From Planctomyces sp. (GTDB taxonomy: Bacteria; Planctomycetota; Planctomycetia; Planctomycetales; Planctomycetaceae), in contig JAHBXW010000015.1 in the NCBI GenBank assembly GCA_019636235.1, forward strand, positions 59,304 to 123,303: a stretch of DNA of 64,000 bases, read 5' to 3'. The position numbers and the translations under genes are program-made. Every line of letters begins with the position of its first letter. Position 1 is the stretch's first letter. Shown here piece after piece: positions 9,666 to 18,153 of the stretch. The notes under the pieces were generated by a model. The model was not told the origin of the DNA. It saw only the letters and a list, made by a program, of their open reading frames with translations, and ran no database searches.

Positions 9666-10241
9666 ATGGCCAAGACCAAGAGCGGAAAATACTGGGTCGA
9701 CTGGGCCAACGAGCACGCGCAGACGAGCGCGTCCGTCGTGGACCTGGCGCCGCCGTTCAAGGGCCGCGTCGAGGCTTTCATCGAGGCGCTCGAAGCGGCC
9801 GGCGCGACGGTGCATATCGAAGCCACCCGCCGCGACCCGCGACGCGCGTACCTGTTTCACTGGTCCTGGAGGATCGGACTCGGAAAAGCGAAACCCAGCG
9901 AGGCGAAGCCGATGGCGGGCGTCGAGATCGAATGGGACCACGGCAGCGACGCCGCCAGCCGCGAGGGCGCGATGGAAATCGTCCGCGGCTTCAATCTGGC
10001 GATTCCGCCCCGCAGCAACGTGCCCCCGGCGCTGCACAGCCACCACCTGGCCGGCACGGCGATCGATATGGACATCGCCTGGAACGGCATCCTGCGCGTC
10101 AAGCTGAAGAACGGCCGCGAGCAGACCGTGCCCTGGATGTCCGATCCCAACAAGAACATCAAGCTGCACAAAGTCGGCGCCTCGTATGGCGTTCGAAAGC
10201 TGGCGACCGATGCGCCGCACTGGTCGTCCACCGGGCATTGA
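9666..10241 (+). CDS. M15-type (D-Ala-D-Ala carboxypeptidase-like) zinc peptidase, candidate secreted effector
   Basis: 191 residues from the ATG at 9666 (an in-frame GTG at 9657 only adds three residues). The metal-binding pattern of M15/VanY-like peptidases is present: S125-x-H127-x-x-G130-x-A132-x-D134 ('SHHLAGTAIDMD') and a late H185-W186. The probable role is cleavage of peptidoglycan stem peptides. There is no signal peptide, as expected if delivered by the spike complex. It sits between the PAAR gene and a second cell-wall hydrolase gene. No small immunity gene lies beside it. Function is inferred from motifs. Confidence 0.82.
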   Translation: MAKTKSGKYWVDWANEHAQTSASVVDLAPPFKGRVEAFIEALEAAGATVHIEATRRDPRRAYLFHWSWRIGLGKAKPSEAKPMAGVEIEWDHGSDAASREGAMEIVRGFNLAIPPRSNVPPALHSHHLAGTAIDMDIAWNGILRVKLKNGREQTVPWMSDPNKNIKLHKVGASYGVRKLATDAPHWSSTGH

Positions 10242-10287
10242 GCCCGATTTCCCTGGCCCCGCGGCGGTCCGCTTTCCGGAGCACGTC

Positions 10288-11022
10288 ATGTCGATCCTCA
10301 ACGCCGATCCCCAGGCCGGTTCGAAGTCGATCGTCCGAAACCTCAAGAAGGGGCACCGCGGCGTCGACGTCAAACATCTCCAGTTGCTGCTGGACGCCGC
10401 CCTCCGACCGCGCGTGCGCCTCCCCGCCGACGGCGTCTTCGGCGACGCGACGCACTCGGCCGTGCTGCTGCTGCAGCAGCTTAAACAGTTGCATCCCGAC
10501 GGGATCGTCGGACCGCAAACCCGCAGCGCGCTGGGCATTTCGTCCGTCCGGGGCAGCGCCCACCAACGCCCGCCGACCGGCAGTCCGAACTGGATGAAGG
10601 TCGCCATCGACGAACTGGGCGTGTCGGAGATCCAGGGCGCGCGGCACAACCAGCGGATTGTCGATTATCACCAGACGACGACGCTGCGCGCCCAAACCGA
10701 CGAAGTTCCGTGGTGTTCGTCGTTCGTCAACTGGGTCATGATTCAGGCCGGATTTCCCGGAACCAACAACGCGCTCGCCAAGAGCTGGCTGAACTGGGGA
10801 TCAAAGCTGGAGCAGGGGCGGTACGGCGCGATCACCGTCATCAAGCGCATCGGCAAGACGTCCGATGCCGCAACCGGGTCCGGCACGGGCTACCATGTCG
10901 GGTTCTATGCGTCCGGCACGACGTCTTCGGTGCAACTGCTGGGCGGCAACCAGGGGGACCAGGTGAAGTACTCGAACTTCCCGATGTCGAAGTACTCCAT
11001 CGAGGGGTTTCGCTGGCCCTGA
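10288..11022 (+). CDS. Peptidoglycan-binding protein with TIGR02594/CHAP-like cysteine amidase domain, candidate effector
   Basis: 244 residues from the ATG at 10288. Residues about 16-83 form a PG_binding_1 domain ('RGVDVKHLQLLLDAAL', 'ADGVFGDATHSAV', 'DGIVGPQTRSALGI'). Residues 100-244 match the TIGR02594-type catalytic domain: C143 in 'EVPWCSSFVNWVMIQAG', H203 in 'GYHVGFYASG', and 'LLGGNQGDQVKYSNFP'. This Cys-His arrangement suggests an NlpC/P60- or CHAP-like hydrolase acting on peptidoglycan. No signal peptide is seen. With its upstream neighbour it forms a pair of cell-wall-degrading candidates in the VgrG-PAAR block. Longer in-frame starts overlap the previous gene and are less likely. 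Confidence 0.85.
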   Translation: MSILNADPQAGSKSIVRNLKKGHRGVDVKHLQLLLDAALRPRVRLPADGVFGDATHSAVLLLQQLKQLHPDGIVGPQTRSALGISSVRGSAHQRPPTGSPNWMKVAIDELGVSEIQGARHNQRIVDYHQTTTLRAQTDEVPWCSSFVNWVMIQAGFPGTNNALAKSWLNWGSKLEQGRYGAITVIKRIGKTSDAATGSGTGYHVGFYASGTTSSVQLLGGNQGDQVKYSNFPMSKYSIEGFRWP

Positions 11023-11104
11023 CCCGGGCGACGCACCGAGGCCGCCGGCGGTTCGCCGCTTGGCAACGACCCCGCGGCCCGCCGCGCATGAGGAGTTGCA
11101 GAAA

Positions 11105-12247
11105 ATGAGCATGTTTCGACAACCCGGGCCGATCGGCGTCGGCCGTGCCGCGCTGCCTGTGCCGCAGACGCTCGTGTCGCCTCCCAGCCGCCCCTTCTCC
11201 AGCCCCTCGCCGCGCGGACAGCGGGGGTTGAACGACGATCAAAGGCAATTGCTCCGGGCGCTCGCCGACCTCGCCGCCGCGCTGAAGGGCGCCGCGCATG
11301 CCAGCCCCGCGCCAGAGGACGCGGCAGCGAGTGGAGAACACGGCGCGCCGGTCGGACTGGAGTTGGTGCCGACGCTCGGCGCGCTCGAGCGGACAGGCCG
11401 GCTCGAGCGGTTCGTCCGGCAGGTCAGCGACGCTGTCGAGGAGTGCCGCGTCGACGCCCGCTTCGCCGACGCCGCACGCCCCCTGCTGACCGATGCGCTG
11501 CGACGCCTGTCGACGATTCCGCTGGATTCGCTGTCCGGCGAGGTGCGCGGCTGGGTCGCGCGGTTGCTCGCCCCGCTGGCGGGATTCGCGGGGATCGCCG
11601 CCGCGCTCGCCGCCAGCAAGTCGGAATTCGACGAGCAGGTCGACCGGATGCTGATCGCCCGGTTTGGTTCGATTCAGAACCTGGGGACCAGCGTCCGGAC
11701 GGCGATGCAGCAGGTCGTCGAACTGCTGAACCGCCACAGCCTGTCCGAGCAGCAGATGCTGGAGGCGATCACCGGGATTGATCTGCACAGTCCGGTGCGC
11801 ATCATGACGCTGCGGCCGGGGGAACGGCTGGTGCAGGCGACGCAGAACGGGCGGATCGGCGCCTGGTTCGTTCGGGCGGGGGGCGGGGTCGGTCCCGAGC
11901 GGACTGGAATCTCCCGCGGCGGCCGGCAGAACGAGCACTTCGAGGTCGTCCGATCAATCGACGCCCTCGAGACCCGGGCAGCCAGCGTGATGGACACGTG
12001 GACGTCGCAGTTGCCCGGCGTCGGAGGAGTGCGAGTGGCGGCGAGGACCGTTGACGTCGATCCCGGCACCGGGCGGATTGTGATGTCCGACGGGGGAACC
12101 CCGCAGTACCGCTCGCAGGGCGGGGCTTCGCGCAACGGCGTGCCCGCGCATGGCGGCGGCACGCAACTGTTCCTGCCGGCCCTCGCCCGACAGTCGAATA
12201 TCGGCGACTTCGGGCTGTGGACCTCGTACCTCAAGCGGATTCGCTGA
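11105..12247 (+). CDS. Secretion-locus protein of unknown function with possible ADP-ribosyltransferase-like toxin tail
   Basis: 380 residues from the ATG at 11105. The N-terminal half is helical and Ala/Arg-rich with one hydrophobic stretch ('LLAPLAGFAGIAAALAA', about 155-171). From about 235 a beta-rich region begins: 'LRPGERLVQATQNGRIGAWFV', a variable middle, 'VGGVRVAARTVDVDPGTG', and 'HGGGTQLFLP' near the end. This succession resembles the C-terminal tails of polymorphic toxins of the ART/Ntox46 type. I see it only as a pattern, with no confirmed catalytic triad. It is the last gene of the block and its 3' end overlaps the convergent DUF447 gene by 17 bases. No immunity gene follows. Confidence 0.7.
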   Translation: MSMFRQPGPIGVGRAALPVPQTLVSPPSRPFSSPSPRGQRGLNDDQRQLLRALADLAAALKGAAHASPAPEDAAASGEHGAPVGLELVPTLGALERTGRLERFVRQVSDAVEECRVDARFADAARPLLTDALRRLSTIPLDSLSGEVRGWVARLLAPLAGFAGIAAALAASKSEFDEQVDRMLIARFGSIQNLGTSVRTAMQQVVELLNRHSLSEQQMLEAITGIDLHSPVRIMTLRPGERLVQATQNGRIGAWFVRAGGGVGPERTGISRGGRQNEHFEVVRSIDALETRAASVMDTWTSQLPGVGGVRVAARTVDVDPGTGRIVMSDGGTPQYRSQGGASRNGVPAHGGGTQLFLPALARQSNIGDFGLWTSYLKRIR

Positions 12248-12812
12248 GTTCCTCGATGCGTTCGGCGATGGCGGCCTCCAGCAGTTCAAACGCCTCGCGC
12301 TCCCGGGGACCCGCCGTCTTCTCGACGGGCGAACGCAGCCGCTCCAGCTCCGCGATCAGCTCCCTCGGCGGGAGCAGGTGCACCCGCGTCGCCAGGATGG
12401 CCGCTTCCAGCACGGCGTGCCGCGCCCGATGGAACCCGAAGAAGTCTCGCAGCCGGCCGGAGTGCACGACCCGCGCGAACAACTCGGCCCGGGGCTGCGA
12501 TTCATCGATCGATTCGATCTCGAACTCGTACCAGCGGCAGGCGTCGGCGAGGATCGATCCCTGGATTCGTTCCGCCGGCAGGAACGCGGGCGGGCTGGAC
12601 AGCCGGCCAATCGCGGCCCGGGCCAGCAGCAGGACGTCGTCCGTCACATGGAACACGCCGCAGCGCGTGCGAAGCAGGTTGGCGAAGGTGTGGGACGTCT
12701 GAAACGGGCGCAGCCGCAGCCAGGTCATCGATTCGTCGACCTCAGGCCCCATCGGCGCGACGTTGATCGACTCGTCAGCATTCCGGCTGGTGAGCACGCC
12801 TTCAAGAATCAC
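12231..12812 (-). CDS. DUF447 family flavoprotein-like protein, H4MPT C1 pathway associated
   Basis: 193 residues. The N-terminus (GTG start, 'ILEGVLTSRNADESINVAPMGP') and 'GVFHVTDDVLLLARAAIG' are signatures of DUF447 proteins. These have an FMN-binding split-barrel-like fold and are known from methanogens and from H4MPT-using bacteria including planctomycetes. A 'GGAGG' lies eight to nine bases upstream of the GTG. The exact reaction is not settled in the family. The mch gene at 31851 supports a complete H4MPT pathway in this genome. Its last 17 bases overlap the convergent secretion-locus gene. Confidence 0.85.
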   Translation of the reverse strand: MILEGVLTSRNADESINVAPMGPEVDESMTWLRLRPFQTSHTFANLLRTRCGVFHVTDDVLLLARAAIGRLSSPPAFLPAERIQGSILADACRWYEFEIESIDESQPRAELFARVVHSGRLRDFFGFHRARHAVLEAAILATRVHLLPPRELIAELERLRSPVEKTAGPREREAFELLEAAIAERIEELSESA

Positions 12813-12945
12813 GGAATCCGCCTCCGCGGAAGGGACTTCCAGCGCATGGTACGTCGGGGCGCGGAAAACAGAAACGGCCTGCGTCAGGAGATCGGCTCCC
12901 GGCGCAGGCCGCGTGGATCGTCAACGGCTTCCGGTCGGTCCGCGA

Positions 12946-15171
12946 TCAGCGGGCCGTGACCGTCACCCAGCCGTCGCGCGGCGTGACGTCCGTCACCCGC
13001 ACGGCGATCTTCTTGTTCCCCTGCTCGAGATCGAACCGACTCTTGATGGTCCGCTCGGGCAGCAGCCGCTGAATGTTCGCCCGCATGATGTTTCCGCGGA
13101 CGATCTGCTCGCCGCGGCCGCCGGATCGCTCCACGGCACGCACCGTGACGGTCCGCGTCCGCTTGATGATGATCTGGTCGCCGTCGACGGTGAACCCCAG
13201 CGGCATTTCGATGATGTGCGTGGGAATGTCCTCATTGCCCGGCCGACGCAGACCCGTCCGCAGGACGATCCGCACTTCGCCGTCGGACACGTGGAACCGC
13301 ACGGCGTCGCGGCTGTCGAACAGGAACGTCGCATTCGCGTCCGCCCCCTCTTCTTCGTCCTCCGGCGTCGGCTCCTCGGCGATGGTCTGTCGCTCCAGCG
13401 GCCGGCCCAGCAGCTTCTCGATCCGAGCCCGCAGCTCGGCTTCCACCTCTTCGCGGGTCATCTCCCGTCCGGCGAATCCGGCGCGTTCCAGAGAATTGTT
13501 CAGCAGCGACTCATGCACCTGGATCAGGATGCCGTCGGTCGGCGCCGCCGCCTCGGGCCACTGCCCGCCCCCCAGCTCGCCCGACTCCATCAGCCGGGCC
13601 CGGGCGATGATGGCCGTGTCCGTGCTGTTCACCGCCAGCTCCTGCGGGTAGCTCTCCAGTTCTCGGAGCGGTCCGTACAGCTTGGCTTCGAGGTTCGTCG
13701 AGGCCTTGTCGAACTGCGAGCGGACTTCGGAATCCAGCCGGGGACCGACCTGCGTGGAGATCTTGTTCCGGGTGATGGCGTCGGTCTGCGGGCGGCGCTT
13801 CTCCACTTCCCGCATGGCGATCCCGTTGGCGATGCCCCGGATGATCGGAATCCGAATGCCCGTATCGGCGTTGACCGTGCGGTTGTTGACCCCCACCGCC
13901 ACGCGGCAGCCCGTCGAAGTGAACAGATGGCCGTCGAACCAGAGGTCCTTCTCCGCGCGGAACGTGTGGTTCCCCACCGTGTGCACCGTCGCCTGGTCGG
14001 TGAACGCATTCGTGTTCGACTGCACGTGCCCTTCCAGCTTCAGCACGAAGGCGGCCGTATTCGCGCTGGGGCGCACATCGACGTCAATGTTGGACGTCGT
14101 GCACTGATAGCCGCGGACCTGCGCCTCCATCACGCGGTCGTTGACCCAGCTCGACTCCTGGCGCGTCTCGCGGAACAGTCGCCGCAGAAAGCCTTCGGAG
14201 GCGACGGTCCGGAAGTTGAAGTTCAGATAGTGCGTCCGCATGACGTCCGACAGCGCCTCGCCGCCGTCGGCCGCGACGTCCCGCCACGCCTGGTACTGAT
14301 CGCGAATCGCGCGGGCCGACACCTCGTCCCGCCGCTGCTCATAGTCTTCGATGGCGACGAACAGCGCCGCGCCGACGTCTCGCAGCGTGGCGATGTATTC
14401 GTCCTGGCCGCTCGCCGGAGGAATGCTCAACACGCCGTCGATGGCGCGCTCGAGCCGGATGAATGAATCCCGTCCCAGGAAGTTCCGCTGCGATTCTTCC
14501 GCCAGCGTGCTCCGGCCGGCCAGCCGGTCTTTGACGGCGATCAGCAGGTCCGGCGCGGCGTCCTGCCGGGAAGCGGCAGCGTGGAGTTCATCGGCCCGGA
14601 CGTAGGGCAGCCAGCGGGCGCCGTTGGTCACGCGGCGCAGGTCCCGGTCGAGCCCGGACAGGGCGTCCTGCAGCTCTCCGAACGCGGCGTCGACCGTCCG
14701 CTGGCGGGCGCCCCCCGCGTCGGCCTGCTGAGTGCGGAGGATCGCCTGCGCGACGTCGACGCGCCGCCGCAGCCGGCCATACAGGTCGGCCAACGGACCA
14801 TGCAGCGACTGATACCGATTGTCGTCCAGCGCCTTGCGCATCGTGCCGAGCTTGATCTCAACGCGCGCCAGATCGCTCTCCAGAGACTCGAGCGAGTCGT
14901 GGTCGCGGAACAGCTCCTCGACGGCGACGGCGGCGGAGTCCCCCCAGTCGGTCCATTTTCCGCCCAGGACGGCGAAGTCGTCCGCCGTCAGTCCCAGCGG
15001 AACCTCGGCGGGCAGAATCCCGTTGAGCGTGGGACCGCCCGGCAGGGGCGGCAAATCCTCATTTCCCCAACTGACGGTGGCCAGAGCGAGCGCTCCTCCG
15101 CTGAGGAGCGCATGCTTCCAGCGCCGAACCGTCGACTTCCGCCAACCCGCCATGGAAACTTTTCGCAGCAT
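12946..15171 (-). CDS. Large exported protein of unknown function
   Basis: 741 residues from the ATG at 15171, which has a perfect AGGAGG ten bases upstream. The longer frame to 15354 is Arg/Pro-rich and unlikely. The N-terminus has a basic patch and a short hydrophobic stretch ('HALLSGGALALATVSWG'), consistent with a signal peptide. A helical, charged region follows (about 80-330), then a mixed region with 'VRGYQCTTSNIDVDVRP' and 'FTSTGCRVAVGVNNRT', an acidic linker ('PEDEEEGADAN') and a beta-rich end ('IIIKRTRTVTVRAVERS', 'DGWVTVTAR'). I recognise no named domain; planctomycetes have many such exported proteins. It is preceded by a 393-base gap that must contain its promoter. Confidence 0.8.
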   Translation of the reverse strand: MLRKVSMAGWRKSTVRRWKHALLSGGALALATVSWGNEDLPPLPGGPTLNGILPAEVPLGLTADDFAVLGGKWTDWGDSAAVAVEELFRDHDSLESLESDLARVEIKLGTMRKALDDNRYQSLHGPLADLYGRLRRRVDVAQAILRTQQADAGGARQRTVDAAFGELQDALSGLDRDLRRVTNGARWLPYVRADELHAAASRQDAAPDLLIAVKDRLAGRSTLAEESQRNFLGRDSFIRLERAIDGVLSIPPASGQDEYIATLRDVGAALFVAIEDYEQRRDEVSARAIRDQYQAWRDVAADGGEALSDVMRTHYLNFNFRTVASEGFLRRLFRETRQESSWVNDRVMEAQVRGYQCTTSNIDVDVRPSANTAAFVLKLEGHVQSNTNAFTDQATVHTVGNHTFRAEKDLWFDGHLFTSTGCRVAVGVNNRTVNADTGIRIPIIRGIANGIAMREVEKRRPQTDAITRNKISTQVGPRLDSEVRSQFDKASTNLEAKLYGPLRELESYPQELAVNSTDTAIIARARLMESGELGGGQWPEAAAPTDGILIQVHESLLNNSLERAGFAGREMTREEVEAELRARIEKLLGRPLERQTIAEEPTPEDEEEGADANATFLFDSRDAVRFHVSDGEVRIVLRTGLRRPGNEDIPTHIIEMPLGFTVDGDQIIIKRTRTVTVRAVERSGGRGEQIVRGNIMRANIQRLLPERTIKSRFDLEQGNKKIAVRVTDVTPRDGWVTVTAR

Positions 15172-15181
15172 ATCAGTTCGA

Positions 15182-15187
15182 CCTCCT
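15182..15187 (-). promoter_or_regulatory. Strong Shine-Dalgarno that fixes the start of the exported protein
   Basis: On the minus strand the sequence reads TAGGAGGTCGAACTGAT then ATG at 15171. The AGGAGG core has a ten-base spacing. It decides the start against the longer frame and is the clearest ribosome site seen in the window. Confidence 0.7.
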
Positions 15188-15564
15188 ACGAGCCTGCGGC
15201 GGTCGCGACGCGCACCGGAAGGTTCTATCGACCGGAACGGGGGCGTCGGAAGCAGCCGTTGCCGCCGGTCGGCGCGCCCGTCAGAAACAGCCGCCGGCGA
15301 AACCAGTACTCTTGTTCTGAGCGGAGCATGACGATCAACCGGAATCGCTTGCAAGTCCCGCAGGCCCGGAAGATTCGGAAGGCATGGAATTCTGGGAAGA
15401 TTCCGTGAGACCGCGTTCAGACAGCCTGGTTTCGCTCACCAAATCTTAACGGCGCTCGATTCACAAGTCCTGCGAATCGCAGCAGTTGTGGTTACTGCGC
15501 ACATCTGCCCGTCACCGCCCCAGGCGATGCCCGGCGAGGGCGCCGCCCGGGGCCTCGGCGCGTC
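15188..15564. other. Non-coding gap between katA and the large exported protein gene
   Basis: About 380 bases with no convincing gene. It should contain the promoter of the minus-strand gene starting at 15171 and the 3' region of katA. It is less GC-rich in the centre (about 15300-15500), and a 'GGAAGATTC' nonamer occurs twice, about 25 bases apart, near 15368-15402. I could not assign -35/-10 boxes or a terminator. Confidence 0.5.
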
Positions 15565-17037
15565 TCAGCGCATCGGCGGGTGCGCCGGAGGAGACTCCGC
15601 GAGTGCCGCGCGGATGCCAGCCGCGTAGTCCGGGTGCACCTGCTCGAAGTGTGCCAGCTGTCGGTCGACGATGAACTCCGGGACGCCCTGCATGGCGGCC
15701 GCGATATTCGAGAACAGCCGCGACTTCTGGCCGTCGTCGAACAGGTTGAACAGCGCGCGGGGCTGGGAGTAGTCGTCGTTGCCCTCGCGGTGGTTGAAGC
15801 GGTCAGCGTCGCCGGAGATTTTCAGCGGCGGCTCCTGGACGTCGGGCCGTTCGACGGGGCCGTTGAACGAGTTGGGCTCGTAGTAGGCGTCCGGGTTCGG
15901 GTTGTTCGCGAAGAATCTCATCTGCCCGTCCTTGTGGTAGTGATGCACGGGGCATTTCGGCGCGTTGACGGGCAGCGCTTCGTAATGCGTGCCCAACCGG
16001 TGGCGATGCGCGTCGGCGTACGAGAAGACCCGCGCCTGCAGCATCTTGTCCGGCGAGAAGCCGATGCCAGGCACGATGTTCGACGGCGAGAAGGCGGCCT
16101 GCTCGATCTCCGCGAAATAGTTGTCCGGGTTGCGGTTCAACTCCATGACGCCGACATCGATCAGCGGGTAGTCGCCGTGCGGCCAGACCTTCGTCAGGTC
16201 GAATGGGTTGTAGGGCGTCTTGTCAGCGTCCGTTTCGGGCATGATCTGGACGGCGAAACGCCACCGCGGAAACTCGCCGCGTTCGATGGCGGAGTACAGG
16301 TCCTCCTGCGTCGATTCGCGGGTCCGGCCGACGACGCGCTCGGCTTCGGCATTCGTCCAGTGGCGATGCCCCTGCAGCGTCTTGAAGTGGAACTTCACCC
16401 AGAACCGCTCCTGCGCGGCGTTGATGAAGCTGAACGTGTGGCTGCCGTAGCCGTTGATGTGCCGGACATCGGTCGGCAGGCCGCGATCGGAGAACAGGAT
16501 CGTGACCTGGTGCAGCGACTCCGGGGAGAGGGACCAGAAGTCCCACATGGCGGTGGGAGAGCGGAGGTTGGTGCGGGGGTGTCGCTTCTGGGTGTGGATG
16601 AAGTCGGGGAATTTGTAGGGATCGCGGACGAAGAACACTGGGGTATTGTTGCCGACGAGATCCCAGTTTCCCTCCTCGGTATAGAACTTGAGGGCGAAGC
16701 CGCGGACGTCGCGTTCGGCGTCGGCGGCGCCCAGTTCGCCGGCGACGGTGGAGAACCGGGCCAGAAGGTCGGTCTGCTTGCCGACCTCCGAGAAGATCGT
16801 CGCGCGGGAGTAGCGAGTGATGTCGTGGGTGATCGTCAGAGTTCCGAACGCGCCCCAGCCCTTGGCGTGCACGGGCCGCTCGGCGATCCGTTCGCGGTTC
16901 TGATGGGCCAGCTTTTCGAGCAGTTGGTAATCCTGCAGCAGGACGGGGCCGCGCGGGCCGGCGGTGAGGGAGTTCTGGTTGTCCGGGATCGGCGCTCCCG
17001 CGGTCGTCGTCAACGTGGGCTTGGGCGTGTCGGCCAT
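15565..17037 (-). CDS. katA: Monofunctional haem catalase
   Basis: 490 residues from the ATG at 17037 ('[14 protein letters not shown]'), the normal size of small-subunit catalases; the frame to 17175 is an extension into the promoter. It converts hydrogen peroxide to water and oxygen. Catalytic H57 ('[12 protein letters not shown]') and N130 ('[15 protein letters not shown]') are present, and the haem ligand tyrosine Y340 lies in '[14 protein letters not shown]' with R336 before it. No signal peptide is seen, so it is cytoplasmic. It is divergently transcribed from oxyR with 143 bases between, and the OxyR box there suggests peroxide induction. Confidence 0.97.
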   Translation of the reverse strand: MADTPKPTLTTTAGAPIPDNQNSLTAGPRGPVLLQDYQLLEKLAHQNRERIAERPVHAKGWGAFGTLTITHDITRYSRATIFSEVGKQTDLLARFSTVAGELGAADAERDVRGFALKFYTEEGNWDLVGNNTPVFFVRDPYKFPDFIHTQKRHPRTNLRSPTAMWDFWSLSPESLHQVTILFSDRGLPTDVRHINGYGSHTFSFINAAQERFWVKFHFKTLQGHRHWTNAEAERVVGRTRESTQEDLYSAIERGEFPRWRFAVQIMPETDADKTPYNPFDLTKVWPHGDYPLIDVGVMELNRNPDNYFAEIEQAAFSPSNIVPGIGFSPDKMLQARVFSYADAHRHRLGTHYEALPVNAPKCPVHHYHKDGQMRFFANNPNPDAYYEPNSFNGPVERPDVQEPPLKISGDADRFNHREGNDDYSQPRALFNLFDDGQKSRLFSNIAAAMQGVPEFIVDRQLAHFEQVHPDYAAGIRAALAESPPAHPPMR

Positions 17038-17145
17038 GTGTCGGTCTCCGGCGTGAGAGGAGCCCTTGCGGCGGGGACGGCGAGGTCCCTGCGCGCGGGG
17101 CGGGAAACATGCTGGCAGGGTAGCCGCGTGCGATGTATAGATCAA

Positions 17146-17182
17146 AGATATTGTTCCTATGGTTTCAATAAGCATTCCCTAT
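17146..17182. promoter_or_regulatory. Probable OxyR-binding site between katA and oxyR
   Basis: Four tetranucleotides are spaced by exactly seven bases: AGAT (17146), CTAT (17157), ATAA (17168) and CTAT (17179). The known OxyR motif is ATAG-N7-CTAT-N7-ATAG-N7-CTAT. Here two quarters are perfect, one has a single mismatch and one has two. The last quarter overlaps the oxyR start codon at 17181, which suggests negative autoregulation of oxyR together with activation of divergent katA. Confidence 0.7.
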
Positions 17183-18065
17183 GGAATTGCATCAGTTGCG
17201 GTACTTCGTGGCGATCGCCGAGCTGCGCAGCTTCACCCGCGCGGCCGAACGCTGCCGTGTCTCGCAGCCGTCGCTCAGCCAGCAGATCATCAAGCTGGAG
17301 CGGGAGCTGGGGCAGCCGTTGTTCGAGCGGCTGGGGCGCAGCGTGCGTCTGACCGAGCCGGGCGAGGCGCTCCTTGCCCAGGCGCAGGCCATCCTGCGAT
17401 CCGTGAATGAGATCCAGGAGCGCGTCGTCGCGGCCGTCGACCCCCAGCAGGGGAAGGTCAGCGTCGGCGCGATTCCCACGATCGCGCCCTATCTGTTGCC
17501 GCCGCTCTTGAAATCGTTTCGGCGGCAGCACGCCGGAGCCCGGGTCAGCGTGCACGAGAACCTCACCGATCCGCTGCTGCAGGGTTGCCTGTCGGGCGAG
17601 GTGGATGTGGCCGTCATCGCGTCGCCCCCGCATCACGACCTGCTGTGCAGCGAGGCGCTGTTCACAGAGGAGTTGCGGCTGGCGACGGCGCGGGGGCACC
17701 GGCTGCTGAAGGGGTCCGCGGTCGCGCTGCGGGACCTGGCGGCGGAGCCGTTCGTGCTGATGAACGAACTGCACTGTTTGGGGGAACAGGTCCTGGGTTT
17801 CTGCCGGCAGGAGGGGTGTGAGCCGCAGATCCACTGTCAGAGCGTGCAGTTGCTGACGATTCAGGAGCTGGTGGCGCAGGGGCAGGGGGTGTCATTGATT
17901 CCGTCGATGGCCTGCGAAAGCGATCGGGGGCGGAAGTGCTCCTACCGGTCGCTGACAGCGCCGACGCCGACACGGACGATCCGGATGGTGTGGCATCGGG
18001 ACCGCTACCAGTCGCCGCTGCTGAAGCGGTTGCTGCAGGCGATGCGGGGGCTGTCTCGTCCATAA
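17181..18065 (+). CDS. oxyR: LysR-family peroxide sensor OxyR
   Basis: 294 residues. The N-terminal winged helix-turn-helix is typical ('MELHQLRYFVAIAELRSFTRAAERCRVSQPSLSQQI', residues 1-35), followed by the linker helix and a substrate-binding-like domain. The redox cysteines fall at C199 and C208 ('NELHCLGEQVLGFC'), the same numbering as E. coli OxyR C199/C208, which form a disulfide on peroxide oxidation. Extra cysteines at 136, 156, 213 and 219 are present. It is divergent from katA, the classical target, with a matching binding site between. The start ATG lies inside the operator. Confidence 0.95.
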   Translation: MELHQLRYFVAIAELRSFTRAAERCRVSQPSLSQQIIKLERELGQPLFERLGRSVRLTEPGEALLAQAQAILRSVNEIQERVVAAVDPQQGKVSVGAIPTIAPYLLPPLLKSFRRQHAGARVSVHENLTDPLLQGCLSGEVDVAVIASPPHHDLLCSEALFTEELRLATARGHRLLKGSAVALRDLAAEPFVLMNELHCLGEQVLGFCRQEGCEPQIHCQSVQLLTIQELVAQGQGVSLIPSMACESDRGRKCSYRSLTAPTPTRTIRMVWHRDRYQSPLLKRLLQAMRGLSRP

Positions 18066-18153
18066 GGGAACGCTCGCGGCGCAGCCGACCGGTGTGGGCG
18101 GGACTCGGCGGTCCGCCTATGATTCGTCGCTCAAGGGAGACTGGGAGACGATC

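Noticed and set aside
8535..10649. 704-codon minus frame over the FHA, PAAR and M15 genes
   Set aside because: The + strand genes all have clear domains; the minus frame is His/Arg/Gly-rich noise.
12150..14466. Long + strand frames opposite DUF447 and the large exported protein
   Set aside because: DUF447 is recognised and the exported protein has a perfect ribosome site on the minus strand; the + frames have no motif.
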